Origin: Clostridiales bacterium
Lineage (GTDB): Bacteria; Bacillota; Clostridia; Christensenellales; Aristaeellaceae
Length of the DNA stretch: 10,129 nt
Direction of reading: 5' to 3'
NCBI GenBank assembly: GCA_012513735.1
Contig: JAAZBR010000121.1
Coordinates: 1 to 10,129, forward strand
Both the position numbers and the translations under genes were made by a program. The notes below the pieces were generated by a model. It was not told where the DNA came from. It saw only the letters and a list, made by a program, of their open reading frames with translations, and did not search any database. Positions 1 to 7,247 of this stretch are shown in pieces; within the stretch, counting starts at the first letter, position 1; each line of letters starts with the position of its first letter.

Positions 1-429
1 ACCTTTTTCTTCCGCTATATGCGCGACCTGATCTCCGGTGGTCATGTATACATCGGCATGCCGCCGCTGTACCTGGTGAAGCACAGCAGCGGTTCCTTCT
101 ATTGCTACGATGACAAGGAGCTGAAGAAGGTCACCGCAGGGCTGAAGAACTACACGATTCAGCGCTATAAGGGGCTGGGCGAAATGAATCCGGAGCAGTT
201 GTGGGACACCACCATGGATCCCGCCCAACGGCGCCTGATGCAGGTGACGCTGGAGGACGGCGCCCAGGCGGATCGCCTGATTTCGTTGCTGATGGGTGAC
301 AAGGTGGAGCCCCGGCGGGAGTACATCAGCAAATATGCCGACTTCAACAAACCCGACAGCTTCAGCCAGCGGCAGGATAAAGCCATGTCCCGCGGTGCAG
401 ATCCTGTAAGGGAGGCTGTCAATGGCTAA
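1..429 (+). CDS. parE: DNA topoisomerase IV/gyrase subunit B, C-terminal part (partial at window start)
   Basis: This is the last 142 codons of a type IIA topoisomerase ATPase subunit; the frame is open from base 1, so the ATPase, transducer and most of the TOPRIM region lie upstream of the window. The segment starts in the conserved TFFFRYM stretch and carries the family hallmarks [21 protein letters not shown] and TTMDP, then [13 protein letters not shown], the usual C-terminal block. Family knowledge: the B subunit hydrolyses ATP and, with the A subunit, passes one DNA duplex through another to decatenate or supercoil DNA in the cytoplasm. The tail after that block is short and polar. It ends in TAA (427-429) and overlaps the A-subunit gene by 8 nt, so the two are probably translated together. 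I favour ParE over GyrB because the downstream A subunit resembles ParC, but a gyrB assignment cannot be excluded from this fragment. Confidence 0.9.
   Translation, partial: TFFFRYMRDLISGGHVYIGMPPLYLVKHSSGSFYCYDDKELKKVTAGLKNYTIQRYKGLGEMNPEQLWDTTMDPAQRRLMQVTLEDGAQADRLISLLMGDKVEPRREYISKYADFNKPDSFSQRQDKAMSRGADPVREAVNG
410..415 (+). promoter_or_regulatory. Ribosome binding site of parC
   Basis: GGGAGG lies 6 nt before the ATG at 422, inside the last codons of the upstream parE gene. It fixes the parC start and supports coupled translation across the 8-nt overlap. Confidence 0.8.
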
Positions 430-2857
430 GAAGAGCACACCGCCCGCCTCCCTTCCGGAGGTCATTCAGACGCCGCTGGAGGACGTGCTGCATCAGAGCA
501 TGATGCCCTATGCCGAATATGTCATTCTGGAGCGTGCCCTGCCCCGGGTGGAGGACGGCCTGAAACCGGTGCAGCGCCGCATCCTGTTCACCATGCAGGA
601 ACTGGGCATGACCCCCGACAAGCCCCACCGCAAGTGCGCCCGCATTGTGGGCGATTGCCTGGGAAAATACCATCCCCATGGCGACACCAGCGTCTATGAT
701 GCCCTGGTACGCATGGCCCAGCCATTTTCCATGCGCGGCATGCTGGTTGATGGACACGGCAACTTCGGCTCCATCGACGGAGACACCGCAGCCGCCATGC
801 GCTATACCGAGGCGCGCATGGCCCCTCTGGCGCTGGAAATGCTGCGGGACATCCACAAGGATACGGTGCCCTTCCGGCTCAACTTTGACGACACCTTGCA
901 GGAACCTGATCTGCTGCCTGCCCGCTACCCCAACCTCCTGGTCAACGGCGCGTCAGGCATTGCGGTGGGATTGGCCACCAATATTCCGCCCCACAACCTG
1001 CGGGAGACGGTGGCCGCCGCCTGTCTGTTAATAGATAACCCCGATACCAGCCTGGATGAGGTGATGAAGCTGATGCCCGCGCCGGATTTTCCCACCGGCG
1101 GCGTGCTGCTGGACACCCCCGAAATCCGCGAGGCCTATGAAACCGGCCGTGGTAAGCTGACCCTTCGCGCACGCGTGCACATTGAGCAGGGCCGTGCCGG
1201 GCGCAGCCTGATCTGCATCACGGAGGTGCCCTACCAAGTCAACAAGGCCCAGATGCTGGAGCGGGTGCTCAAGGCCAGCGAGGATAAAAAGGTGGCGCTG
1301 GGCGGCATCTACGACATCCGGGATGAATCCGACCGCACGGGCCTGCGGGCAGTGATCGAACTGAAGAAGGATGTAGATCCCGAGCAGACCTTGGCCTACC
1401 TGTTCAAATACACCGATATGCAGGTCACCTTCGGCGTCAACCTGGTGGCCATTGCTGACGGCAAGCCCGTACAGATGGGTGTTATTGAAGCGCTGAAGCA
1501 CTATATTCAGCATCAGAAAATCGTGCTGACCCGCCGTACCCAATATGAGCTGGATGAAGCGCGGCGCCGCGCCCATATTCTGGCCGGCCTGATCCTGGCC
1601 GTGGACAGCCTGGACGAAATACTGCAGCTCATCCGCTCCTCCAAAAACGGCAAGGAAGCCAAGGAGCGGCTGATTGCCCGTTTTGCGTTTACCGATATAC
1701 AGGCCCAGGCTATCCTGGACCTGCGTCTGCAGCGGCTGACCGGGTTGGAGATCCTGACCCTGCGCCAGGAAAACGAGGAGCTGCTGGGTTCCATCGCCCG
1801 GATGGAGGGCATCCTGGCCAGCGATAAAAAGCTGATGGGTCTGATCAAAAAAGAAATGCAGGAAATCGCCGACAAATACGGCGATGACCGGCGCACCACG
1901 CTGCTGCCTGCCGAGGACGCTATCACCTCGAACCCCGAAGAGCCCATGCTCGAGGCAGAGGAGACCGTGGTGCTGTTCACCCGGGGCGGTCAGTTGCGGC
2001 GCATGAGCCCCCGTGCCTTTGATCGCCTGGAGCCGCCCCAGCAGCCTGAGGAGATGGCGCTGTACACCTTCCGTACCGCCACCGACCACAATTTGTTAAT
2101 CTTCACTAACCTGGGCAACTGCTACACCTTGCCGGTGGGCAAGTTAGAGGAAAGCAGCCGGCCCAAGGACCGGGGCCTATACCTGAGCGGTGTGCTGAGC
2201 GGGCTGGAAGAAGACGAAACCTGTGTGAGTATGTTGTGCGTTGCTCCGGATGAGCTGCCCGCCCTTCCCGACCTGATGTTCTACACCCGCAGCGGCCAGG
2301 TCAAGCGCACGGCTGCAGCCGAATACGAAGTCAAGCGCAGCAAATTCGTGGCCATCACCCTGAAGGACGATAGCCTGCTGTTTGTGCAGCCCCTGGGTGC
2401 AGAAGCAGACATCTACTGCCTATCCCGGACAGGGATGCTGATACGCTTTGCAGCCGATGACGTGCCCGCCATGGGCCGTGCATCCAGGGGGGTACGGGGC
2501 ATCCGGCTCGCCTCCAAGGATACGCTGGCCTGGGCTGGTAATCTGCACAACAGCGATCAACTGCTGCTGTTCAGCGAGCGGGGCTATGCCAAGCGCGTTC
2601 CGGGCAGCATGGCGGATGTGCAAAAACGCGGCGGAAAGGGTGTACACGCCTTCTACTTCAATAAATCCGGCAGCAATGGCACCTATGTGGCCGCCGCTGC
2701 CCTGCTAACCGCCCCGCGCAACTTTACCGTGCTGCAAAAAGATGGCGATCTCAGCCCCTTTGCCAGCGAAGACATTGCCCCCCAGTCCCTGACCGACCGC
2801 GGCAAACCCTACGTGATGGCGCTGCTTGACAACGTGGTCACCGATTTGTTGCTGTAA
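422..2857 (+). CDS. parC: DNA topoisomerase IV (gyrase-like) subunit A
   Basis: An 811-residue DNA breakage-reunion subunit of normal family length. The N-terminal half has [18 protein letters not shown] (about 38-55), [20 protein letters not shown] (about 82-101) and RYTEARM, with the active-site tyrosine at Tyr128 (codon 803-805), which forms the covalent 5'-phosphotyrosine link to DNA. Thr89 and Asp93 sit at the positions of the E. coli quinolone-resistance residues GyrA Ser83/Asp87; Thr at this site is common in natural homologues. The C-terminal region from about residue 514 shows six beta-pinwheel blade motifs ([56 protein letters not shown]). A GyrA-box-like QKRGGKG (734-740) is on the fifth blade, while the first blade lacks one. 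ParC is preferred over GyrA for that reason and because the N-terminus (IQTPLEDVL) matches Firmicute ParC better. The start is supported by GGGAGG 6 nt upstream. It ends in TAA. Confidence 0.9.
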   Translation: MAKKSTPPASLPEVIQTPLEDVLHQSMMPYAEYVILERALPRVEDGLKPVQRRILFTMQELGMTPDKPHRKCARIVGDCLGKYHPHGDTSVYDALVRMAQPFSMRGMLVDGHGNFGSIDGDTAAAMRYTEARMAPLALEMLRDIHKDTVPFRLNFDDTLQEPDLLPARYPNLLVNGASGIAVGLATNIPPHNLRETVAAACLLIDNPDTSLDEVMKLMPAPDFPTGGVLLDTPEIREAYETGRGKLTLRARVHIEQGRAGRSLICITEVPYQVNKAQMLERVLKASEDKKVALGGIYDIRDESDRTGLRAVIELKKDVDPEQTLAYLFKYTDMQVTFGVNLVAIADGKPVQMGVIEALKHYIQHQKIVLTRRTQYELDEARRRAHILAGLILAVDSLDEILQLIRSSKNGKEAKERLIARFAFTDIQAQAILDLRLQRLTGLEILTLRQENEELLGSIARMEGILASDKKLMGLIKKEMQEIADKYGDDRRTTLLPAEDAITSNPEEPMLEAEETVVLFTRGGQLRRMSPRAFDRLEPPQQPEEMALYTFRTATDHNLLIFTNLGNCYTLPVGKLEESSRPKDRGLYLSGVLSGLEEDETCVSMLCVAPDELPALPDLMFYTRSGQVKRTAAAEYEVKRSKFVAITLKDDSLLFVQPLGAEADIYCLSRTGMLIRFAADDVPAMGRASRGVRGIRLASKDTLAWAGNLHNSDQLLLFSERGYAKRVPGSMADVQKRGGKGVHAFYFNKSGSNGTYVAAAALLTAPRNFTVLQKDGDLSPFASEDIAPQSLTDRGKPYVMALLDNVVTDLLL

Positions 2858-4227
2858 TGAGCCAAACTGCCAGCACGCAAAACAGAATGATGAAACTGGC
2901 CTGGCCGGCCATCATTGAGAACCTGTCGGCCACCATGGTTATTCTGATCGACTCCGCCATGGTGGGCAGCCTGGGAGCCCAGGCCACTGCCTCTGTGGCA
3001 GTCAACGCCTCCCCCACCTGGCTGCTGGCAGCCATGGTCATTTCACTGGGCGTGGGCGCCACGGCGCTGGTTGCACGAATGAGCGGTGCCGATGACCGCC
3101 AGGGCGTGCAGGACATCGCTTTGCACACCCTGATCGCCGGGCTGGTGCTCAGCCTGGGCATCATGCTGCTGATCCTGATCGCCGCGCCCTGGGTGCCCCG
3201 TCTCATGGGGGCAGATCCTTCCATCCATCAGGATGCCACCACCTACATGCGAATTGTGGGGCTGGGTGCATTGCCCAACTACATGGGTGTTGTTTCCTCA
3301 GCCCTGCTGCGGGGGCGTGGAGATACCCGTTCCCCTATGCGAGCCTCACTGATGGCTCAATTGGTCAATATTACGGGCAATTTTCTGCTGATCTTCCCCA
3401 CGCGCCCGCTGCATGTGCTGGGCCTCAGCTTCACGATGCCGGGGGTCGGCCTGGGAGTGAGAGGCGCAGCCATTGCCACCGCCTTCTCCTACCTAGTCAG
3501 CGGTATCTATCTGCTGTATCTGGTGTTTTCCTCAAGGGGCATCCTCTGTCTTCGTGTGCCGGCGGGATTCCGGCCTGAAAGGGCAAAGTTTCAGCGCCTT
3601 GCACGCATAGCCATTCCCACGGCGCTGGAGCGCATGTCCATCAGCCTGGGACAGATCGTGTTTGCCGGCATGGTGGCTCGGCTGGGCACCCATGCGCTGG
3701 CTGCGCATCACCTGTCCATCCAGATAGAATCCCTGGGTTATATGCCGGGGTACGGCTTCGCTGTAGCGGCCGCGACGCTGGTGGGCCAGTCCCTGGGAGC
3801 CGGTCAGCCTGCAGAAGCCCGGAGCCTGGGGTTGCGGGCCATCCGCACCGGCGTATGGGTGATGAGCACCATGGGCCTGATCATGTTTGTGTTTGCCAAC
3901 CAACTTATTTCGCTGTTTACTCCGGATTCCACAGTACGCCTGATCGGCACCGGCCTGATTCGCATCTGCGCCTTTGAGCAGCCCTTCAGCGCATTGTCCA
4001 TCATTGTTCCCGGCGCCCTGCGTGGCGCAGGCGATACAGCCACCCCCTTTTATATTGCCCTTTTCAGCATGTGGGGCATCCGCATCGTGCTGGCCTGGCT
4101 GCTGGGCACCGTGTTCAACCTGGGCGTGCAGGGCATCTGGGTAGCCATGGTGCTGGATCTGGCCGTGCGCGGTATGCTGCTGCTGCGCCGCTTTCTCAGC
4201 AACAAGTGGCAGCATATCCGGGTGTAG
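2857..4227 (+). CDS. MATE family multidrug/Na+ (or H+) antiporter
   Basis: A 456-residue, very hydrophobic protein of typical MATE length, expected to span the membrane 12 times as two six-helix halves. The half-repeat is visible: LLRGRGDTRSP (about 150-160) in the first half and GALRGAGDTATP (about 386-397) in the second, a signature of the family. The N-terminus has the usual LAWPAIIENL and IDSAMVGSLGA segments. Family knowledge: MATE proteins exchange cations for cationic drugs, dyes or metabolites; the substrate cannot be read from sequence. The ATG overlaps the parC TAA by one base (TAATG). I see no Shine-Dalgarno before it, so translation probably depends on ribosomes finishing parC. 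A second in-frame ATG pair at 2887-2892 also lacks a good ribosome site. It ends in TAG; I see no terminator after it. Confidence 0.9.
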   Translation: MSQTASTQNRMMKLAWPAIIENLSATMVILIDSAMVGSLGAQATASVAVNASPTWLLAAMVISLGVGATALVARMSGADDRQGVQDIALHTLIAGLVLSLGIMLLILIAAPWVPRLMGADPSIHQDATTYMRIVGLGALPNYMGVVSSALLRGRGDTRSPMRASLMAQLVNITGNFLLIFPTRPLHVLGLSFTMPGVGLGVRGAAIATAFSYLVSGIYLLYLVFSSRGILCLRVPAGFRPERAKFQRLARIAIPTALERMSISLGQIVFAGMVARLGTHALAAHHLSIQIESLGYMPGYGFAVAAATLVGQSLGAGQPAEARSLGLRAIRTGVWVMSTMGLIMFVFANQLISLFTPDSTVRLIGTGLIRICAFEQPFSALSIIVPGALRGAGDTATPFYIALFSMWGIRIVLAWLLGTVFNLGVQGIWVAMVLDLAVRGMLLLRRFLSNKWQHIRV

Positions 4228-4244
4228 AGCCCTAAGCTGGTTTC

Positions 4245-4274
4245 TTGACAAGCTTTATATGCCCGGCCTACAAT
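4245..4274 (+). promoter_or_regulatory. Sigma-A type promoter for the yybS-rplI-dnaB-yhaM cluster
   Basis: A perfect -35 TTGACA (4245-4250) and a good -10 TACAAT (4269-4274) are separated by 18 nt. They lie in the short gap between the MATE gene and the yybS-like start, predicting a leader of about 20 nt. A small inverted repeat, AAGCT (4234-4238) and AGCTT (4251-4255), flanks the -35 box; it could be an operator half-site pair or chance. Confidence 0.75.
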
Positions 4275-4293
4275 GCCCATAATAGTTGCAGAG

Positions 4294-4298
4294 AGGAG
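4294..4298 (+). promoter_or_regulatory. Ribosome binding site selecting the 4304 start
   Basis: AGGAG is 5 nt before the ATG at 4304. It favours that codon over the in-frame TTG at 4286, which is upstream of this site and only 12 nt beyond the -10 box. Confidence 0.75.
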
Positions 4299-4303
4299 AC
4301 GAC

Positions 4304-5437
4304 ATGCAAGGCCCGCGCCTGTACTTCACCCCCCGTTCTGCGTTGCTCAGCTTTCTTCTTTGCTCCGCACTGACCGCGCTGCAATTTTTCAGCCCCATTC
4401 CTGGCCCATATCTCATTATGGGCACCCTGATCGTGTATCCCTACCTGCTGCTGATTATCCTCACCGTGGCAGGAGTGCTTCCTGCTTTGGCCAGCCTGAT
4501 GGTATTTGTGGCCGCTTGTTATGCCGGCGTGGGCGCCGGGGCCGCCATTCTGGCGTTGTCGCTGCTTCTGCCGCCTCTTGCTGCGCTGTGGCTGTCCATG
4601 CGTAAACGGGTGGAGGCCCACCTGGCTATGGCAGCGGTGGGGTTATCCTACGTAGCCGCGCTACTGCTTCTCTATCTGCTGCTGAAGTGGCGGATGGGCG
4701 ATCAGCTTTTTTCGCTGTTGGCACAACAGGTTGTTAGCGCACTGGATCGGATGTCGAACCGGGATACCTTCCTCAATGCCTTCTATCAGTATGGATTCCT
4801 TAGCCTGCCGGCGGAGCTTGCAGACAATCCTCTGGTGGAAGCGGCCAAAGGCGGATGGACCTTTTCTCCCGCTGTACTGGAGGAGTTTTATCGCCAGGCC
4901 CATACCCGCGTGGATCTGTGGCTGCGCAGCCTGCTGCCCATCCTGATCAGCAGCTACAGCGTATCTTATGGTGTGCTGGGTGTTTACCTGTCCCTGCGGC
5001 TGGGCGGACGACATGCCCGTGCGATGGTAGTCCGGCAAGAGCTGTCCCAGTCTATCGAGGAAGTCTGCCCGCAGTTGGGGCTGCCTCCCTTCGCATTATG
5101 GCATCTGCCGGCACAGCCCGGCAAGATACTGTTGGGGCTAGGTGCGTTGTCCTTCCTGTTGAGGCTTTCAGGCAGCATCACCCTTTCGCTGGCCGGGCAG
5201 ATGATGTATAATGTGTGTTCAGGCTTTCTGATGATCCAGGGGCTGAGCGTATTAGAGTATATGCAGCGCAGGCGGGGCTTGCGCCGCGGCTTTGGTCGAA
5301 TATTGATGGCGCTGTTGTTCGTGTTGCTGCCGACTGCCATGCTGATTCTGGGGGTTTTTGACCAGCTATCAGATCCGCGCAAGCTGCGCACACCGCGACA
5401 ACCGGACGGGAGCGCCCATAAGGAGGAAGAGAAATGA
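4304..5437 (+). CDS. YybS-like DUF2232 integral membrane protein
   Basis: A 377-residue membrane protein, resembling the YybS/DUF2232 family by architecture and by position upstream of rplI and dnaB. Several hydrophobic segments fill residues 10-130. A longer amphipathic, loop-like region follows (about 135-210, containing SRDTFLN-type polar sequence), then hydrophobic segments near 210-235, 265-305 and 325-345. The C-terminus has the family-like stretch from IQGLSVLEYMQRRRG to LGVFDQLSDPRKLR, then a charged tail ending in EEEK. No catalytic motif is visible. The molecular function of the family is not settled, and I infer none beyond a membrane location. The start at 4304 is chosen on its AGGAG site; a TTG at 4286 would add six residues. 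Its TGA overlaps the rplI ATG (ATGA), so the two are probably coupled. In Bacillus, gdpP separates yybS from rplI; here it is missing. Confidence 0.75.
   Translation: MQGPRLYFTPRSALLSFLLCSALTALQFFSPIPGPYLIMGTLIVYPYLLLIILTVAGVLPALASLMVFVAACYAGVGAGAAILALSLLLPPLAALWLSMRKRVEAHLAMAAVGLSYVAALLLLYLLLKWRMGDQLFSLLAQQVVSALDRMSNRDTFLNAFYQYGFLSLPAELADNPLVEAAKGGWTFSPAVLEEFYRQAHTRVDLWLRSLLPILISSYSVSYGVLGVYLSLRLGGRHARAMVVRQELSQSIEEVCPQLGLPPFALWHLPAQPGKILLGLGALSFLLRLSGSITLSLAGQMMYNVCSGFLMIQGLSVLEYMQRRRGLRRGFGRILMALLFVLLPTAMLILGVFDQLSDPRKLRTPRQPDGSAHKEEEK
5419..5426 (+). promoter_or_regulatory. Near-perfect ribosome binding site of rplI
   Basis: TAAGGAGG, fully complementary to the 16S rRNA 3' end as known in Firmicutes, lies 7 nt before the rplI ATG (5434) and inside the coding end of the upstream membrane-protein gene. 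It would give L9 strong initiation independent of coupling. Confidence 0.85.
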
Positions 5438-5883
5438 AGGTCATTTTGCTGCAGGATGTGCCGGGCACCGGCAAAAAAAATCAGGTGGTCAATGTAAGTG
5501 ACGGGTATGCCCGCAACTACTTGTTGCCCCGCAAGTGGGCCAAGGAGGCCAGCGCCGCCTCTGTGAAGGAGATTGAGCGTCGCAACGAAGCCGACCGCCG
5601 TGCCGAAGCCGAGCGCCGCGCCGAAGCGGAGAAGCTGGCTTCCGCGCTGAAGGGAAAGACCATCACCGTCAAGGCCAAGTGCGGCGAAAAGGGCCGCCTG
5701 TACGGCAGTGTCACCGGGCAGGAACTGGCTGACGCCCTGGAGCAGCAGCATGGGGTACAGATTGACAAGCGCAAACTGGAAGTTGGCGAGGTCATTCGCG
5801 CAGTGGGCGACTACGAGATGAATGTAACCGTATACAGCGGCATCAAGGTGCCGATGAAGATCACCATCCAGCCTTTGGAGTAG
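5434..5883 (+). CDS. rplI: 50S ribosomal protein L9 (bL9)
   Basis: 149 residues, the standard length for bL9. The N-terminal rRNA-binding domain has MKVILLQDVPGTGKKNQVVNV, then DGYARNYLLPRKWA (about 24-37), the signature of the family. It is followed by the long connecting helix (about 41-75), rich in Arg, Glu and Ala, and a C-terminal domain with GRLYGSVTGQEL and a final VPMKITIQ strand. Family knowledge: bL9 binds 23S rRNA near the L1 stalk and helps maintain reading-frame fidelity. Within the connecting helix the six residues RRAEAE occur twice in tandem (55-60, 61-66), encoded by an imperfect 18-nt repeat at 5596-5631; the overall length is unchanged. It is followed after 10 nt by dnaB, the order usual in Firmicutes. 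Confidence 0.97.
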   Translation: MKVILLQDVPGTGKKNQVVNVSDGYARNYLLPRKWAKEASAASVKEIERRNEADRRAEAERRAEAEKLASALKGKTITVKAKCGEKGRLYGSVTGQELADALEQQHGVQIDKRKLEVGEVIRAVGDYEMNVTVYSGIKVPMKITIQPLE

Positions 5884-5893
5884 GTTATCCTGA

Positions 5894-6631
5894 ATGGAAA
5901 GCGTTGCTTCCCACAACATGGATTTTATGCAGACCCTGCCCCAGAACCTGGAAGCGGAGCGGTCTGTTCTTGGCGCGCTGCTGCAGGATTACAATGCCCT
6001 AACTCAGGCCATGGAGTTGCTGGAGGCTGAGGATTTTTATCATCCCCAGCACGCCGTTATCTTCAAGGCCATGCGGGGTCTATTTCAGCAGTCCCGTGCC
6101 GTGGACCTGGTGACCATGGATGAGGAACTGAACCGGCTGGGGGCGTTGCAGGGCATCGGCGGTACAGAATACCTGATTGAGCTGCTGCAGTCTGTGCCCT
6201 CAACTGTACACACGCGCCACTATGTAGATATTGTGCTGGAGAAATCCACCCTGCGCAAGCTGATCCGGGCATCCCAGGCCATTGCGCAAAACTGTTACAG
6301 CCAGCAGCTTGACTTGGAGCAGACCCTGCTGCACGCTGAAAAATCCATCTTCGATATCGTGATGAAACGGGCTGGGGGCGATCAGTTGGAGCCCATCAGC
6401 GAGATCATCAAGCGCACCTATGCCCAGTTGGAAACACTGGAAAAGCACAAGGGCGAGATCCTAGGCGTGCCCACCGGGTTCTCCAAGCTGGACCGGGTGC
6501 TGACCGGCCTGCATGGCGGCGAGCTGGTGCTGGTGGGCGCGCGCCCCAGTATGGGAAAGACAAGTTTTGCCATCAACATTGCCACCCATGCTGCTCACAA
6601 AGGCAAGTCCGTGGCCGTGTTCAGCCTGTAA
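5894..6631 (+). CDS. dnaB: Replicative DNA helicase DnaB, N-terminal half, ended by an in-frame TAA
   Basis: The first 245 residues of the replicative helicase (DnaC in Bacillus naming). It has the complete N-terminal collar domain (LPQNLEAERSVLGALL, about 15-30, then DFYHPQHAVIFKAM), the linker helix, and the start of the RecA-like motor: GVPTGFSKLDRVLTGLHGGELV, then Walker A GARPSMGKTS with Lys222 and Thr223. The frame stops at TAA 6629-6631 straight after AVFSL, where homologues continue FSLEM; the TAA replaces the motif H1a glutamate codon. The same frame carries the rest of the helicase without any shift, and the combined length (450 codons) equals the family norm. I therefore read this as one gene broken by a single nonsense codon. 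The start is uncertain: no clear ribosome site precedes ATG 5894, and ATGs at 5918 and 5927 are alternatives just before the conserved TLPQN. Confidence 0.85.
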   Translation: MESVASHNMDFMQTLPQNLEAERSVLGALLQDYNALTQAMELLEAEDFYHPQHAVIFKAMRGLFQQSRAVDLVTMDEELNRLGALQGIGGTEYLIELLQSVPSTVHTRHYVDIVLEKSTLRKLIRASQAIAQNCYSQQLDLEQTLLHAEKSIFDIVMKRAGGDQLEPISEIIKRTYAQLETLEKHKGEILGVPTGFSKLDRVLTGLHGGELVLVGARPSMGKTSFAINIATHAAHKGKSVAVFSL

Positions 6632-6634
6632 ATG
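6629..6634 (+). other. Internal stop abutting ATG in dnaB (TAAATG)
   Basis: TAA (6629-6631) is followed without a gap by ATG (6632-6634) in the same frame. Alignment from memory to other DnaB proteins puts the TAA on a conserved GAA/GAG glutamate codon, and the ATG on the methionine that normally follows it. One G-to-T change from GAA gives the observed codon. No Shine-Dalgarno precedes the ATG, so if it is used as a start this would be by reinitiation. Confidence 0.85.
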
Positions 6635-7246
6635 CCCCGGGAGCAGATCGCCATGCGCATGCTCTGCGCCGATGCCCGGGTGGATATGCAGCGGGCGCGT
6701 TCTGGCAGCCTGCGGCCGGATGACTGGATCAAGCTGGCCAAGGCCTTGGCCCCGCTGGCCACCATGCGCATGTTCATCGATGACACATCCAGCCTAACGC
6801 CTGCCCAGCTCCGCAGCCGTTGTCGCCGGCTGATGATGGAAAAGGGGCTGGACTTGATTGTTATCGACTATCTTCAGCTGATGAACGCCGATGGCCGCAC
6901 CGAAAACCGGCAGCTGGAGGTCAGCGAGATCTCGCGCAAGCTGAAAGGCATTGCGCTGGAGCTGAAAGTGCCGGTGGTGGCATGCGCACAGCTTTCCCGT
7001 GCCAACATGCAGCGCGCCACCAAAAGGCCTATGCTATCCGACCTGCGCGACTCCGGTTCTATTGAACAGGATGCCGACGTGGTGATGTTCCTGCACAGGG
7101 AAAGCTACTATGACACGCAGCTTGAGGATACCAACACAGCCGAGGTGATCATAGCCAAACAGCGCAATGGCCCTCTGGATACCATCTACCTGAACTGGCT
7201 GGATGAGTATACGCTGTTTGAAGACCGCTATGAACAAGGAGACTGA
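6632..7246 (+). CDS. dnaB: Replicative DNA helicase DnaB, C-terminal half after the in-frame stop
   Basis: 204 residues in the same frame as the N-terminal half, starting directly after its TAA. It contains the rest of the RecA-like motor: PREQIAMRMLC, Walker B LIVIDYLQLM with Asp79 (fragment numbering), the sensor-like segment AQLSRAN (119-125), RPMLSDLRDSGSIEQDADVVMFLHR (132-156 in outline), and AKQRNGP with Lys176 and Arg178, the region that supplies the arginine finger to the neighbouring subunit. Alone it lacks Walker A and could not be an ATPase. Homologues have LSRxxExR; here the glutamate is replaced by Met126. The downstream motifs are otherwise well kept, which argues against an old pseudogene. 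It ends in TGA one nucleotide before the start of the next gene, the YhaM-like nuclease. Confidence 0.85.
   Translation: MPREQIAMRMLCADARVDMQRARSGSLRPDDWIKLAKALAPLATMRMFIDDTSSLTPAQLRSRCRRLMMEKGLDLIVIDYLQLMNADGRTENRQLEVSEISRKLKGIALELKVPVVACAQLSRANMQRATKRPMLSDLRDSGSIEQDADVVMFLHRESYYDTQLEDTNTAEVIIAKQRNGPLDTIYLNWLDEYTLFEDRYEQGD
7236..7241 (+). promoter_or_regulatory. Ribosome binding site selecting the 7248 start
   Basis: AAGGAG lies 6 nt before ATG 7248, overlapping the end of dnaB. It decides against the in-frame upstream ATG at 7203, which would extend into dnaB and has no such site. Confidence 0.8.
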
Positions 7247-7247
7247 G

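Noticed and set aside
803..805. Loss of the topoisomerase active-site tyrosine
   Set aside because: Checked because another essential gene is damaged; the codon is TAT within the RYTEARM motif, so it is intact.
1028..2089. Long open frame on the minus strand (353 codons) inside parC
   Set aside because: It is a shadow of the GC-rich, codon-biased parC gene: composition is rich in His and Gln, there is no recognisable domain, and the plus strand encodes a clearly conserved protein over the whole stretch.
3532..4251. Minus-strand open frame (239 codons) opposite the MATE gene
   Set aside because: Its composition is extremely rich in His, Gln and Ala, as expected for the complement of hydrophobic codons; no start signal or domain.
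4234..4258. AAGCT...AGCTT with following TTTAT as a terminator after the MATE gene
   Set aside because: The stem is 5 bp, AT-rich, with a 12-nt loop and only a short broken T run; the overlap with a perfect -35 box is the better explanation for conserved bases here.
4984..5919. Long open frame on the minus strand (311 codons) across the yybS-like gene and rplI
   Set aside because: It spans two conserved plus-strand genes and their junction and has no family features or ribosome site, so it is a shadow frame.
6629..6631. Genome-wide reassignment of TAA to an amino acid
   Set aside because: parE, parC and the YhaM-like gene all end sensibly in TAA at family-typical lengths, and no other gene in the window has an internal TAA.
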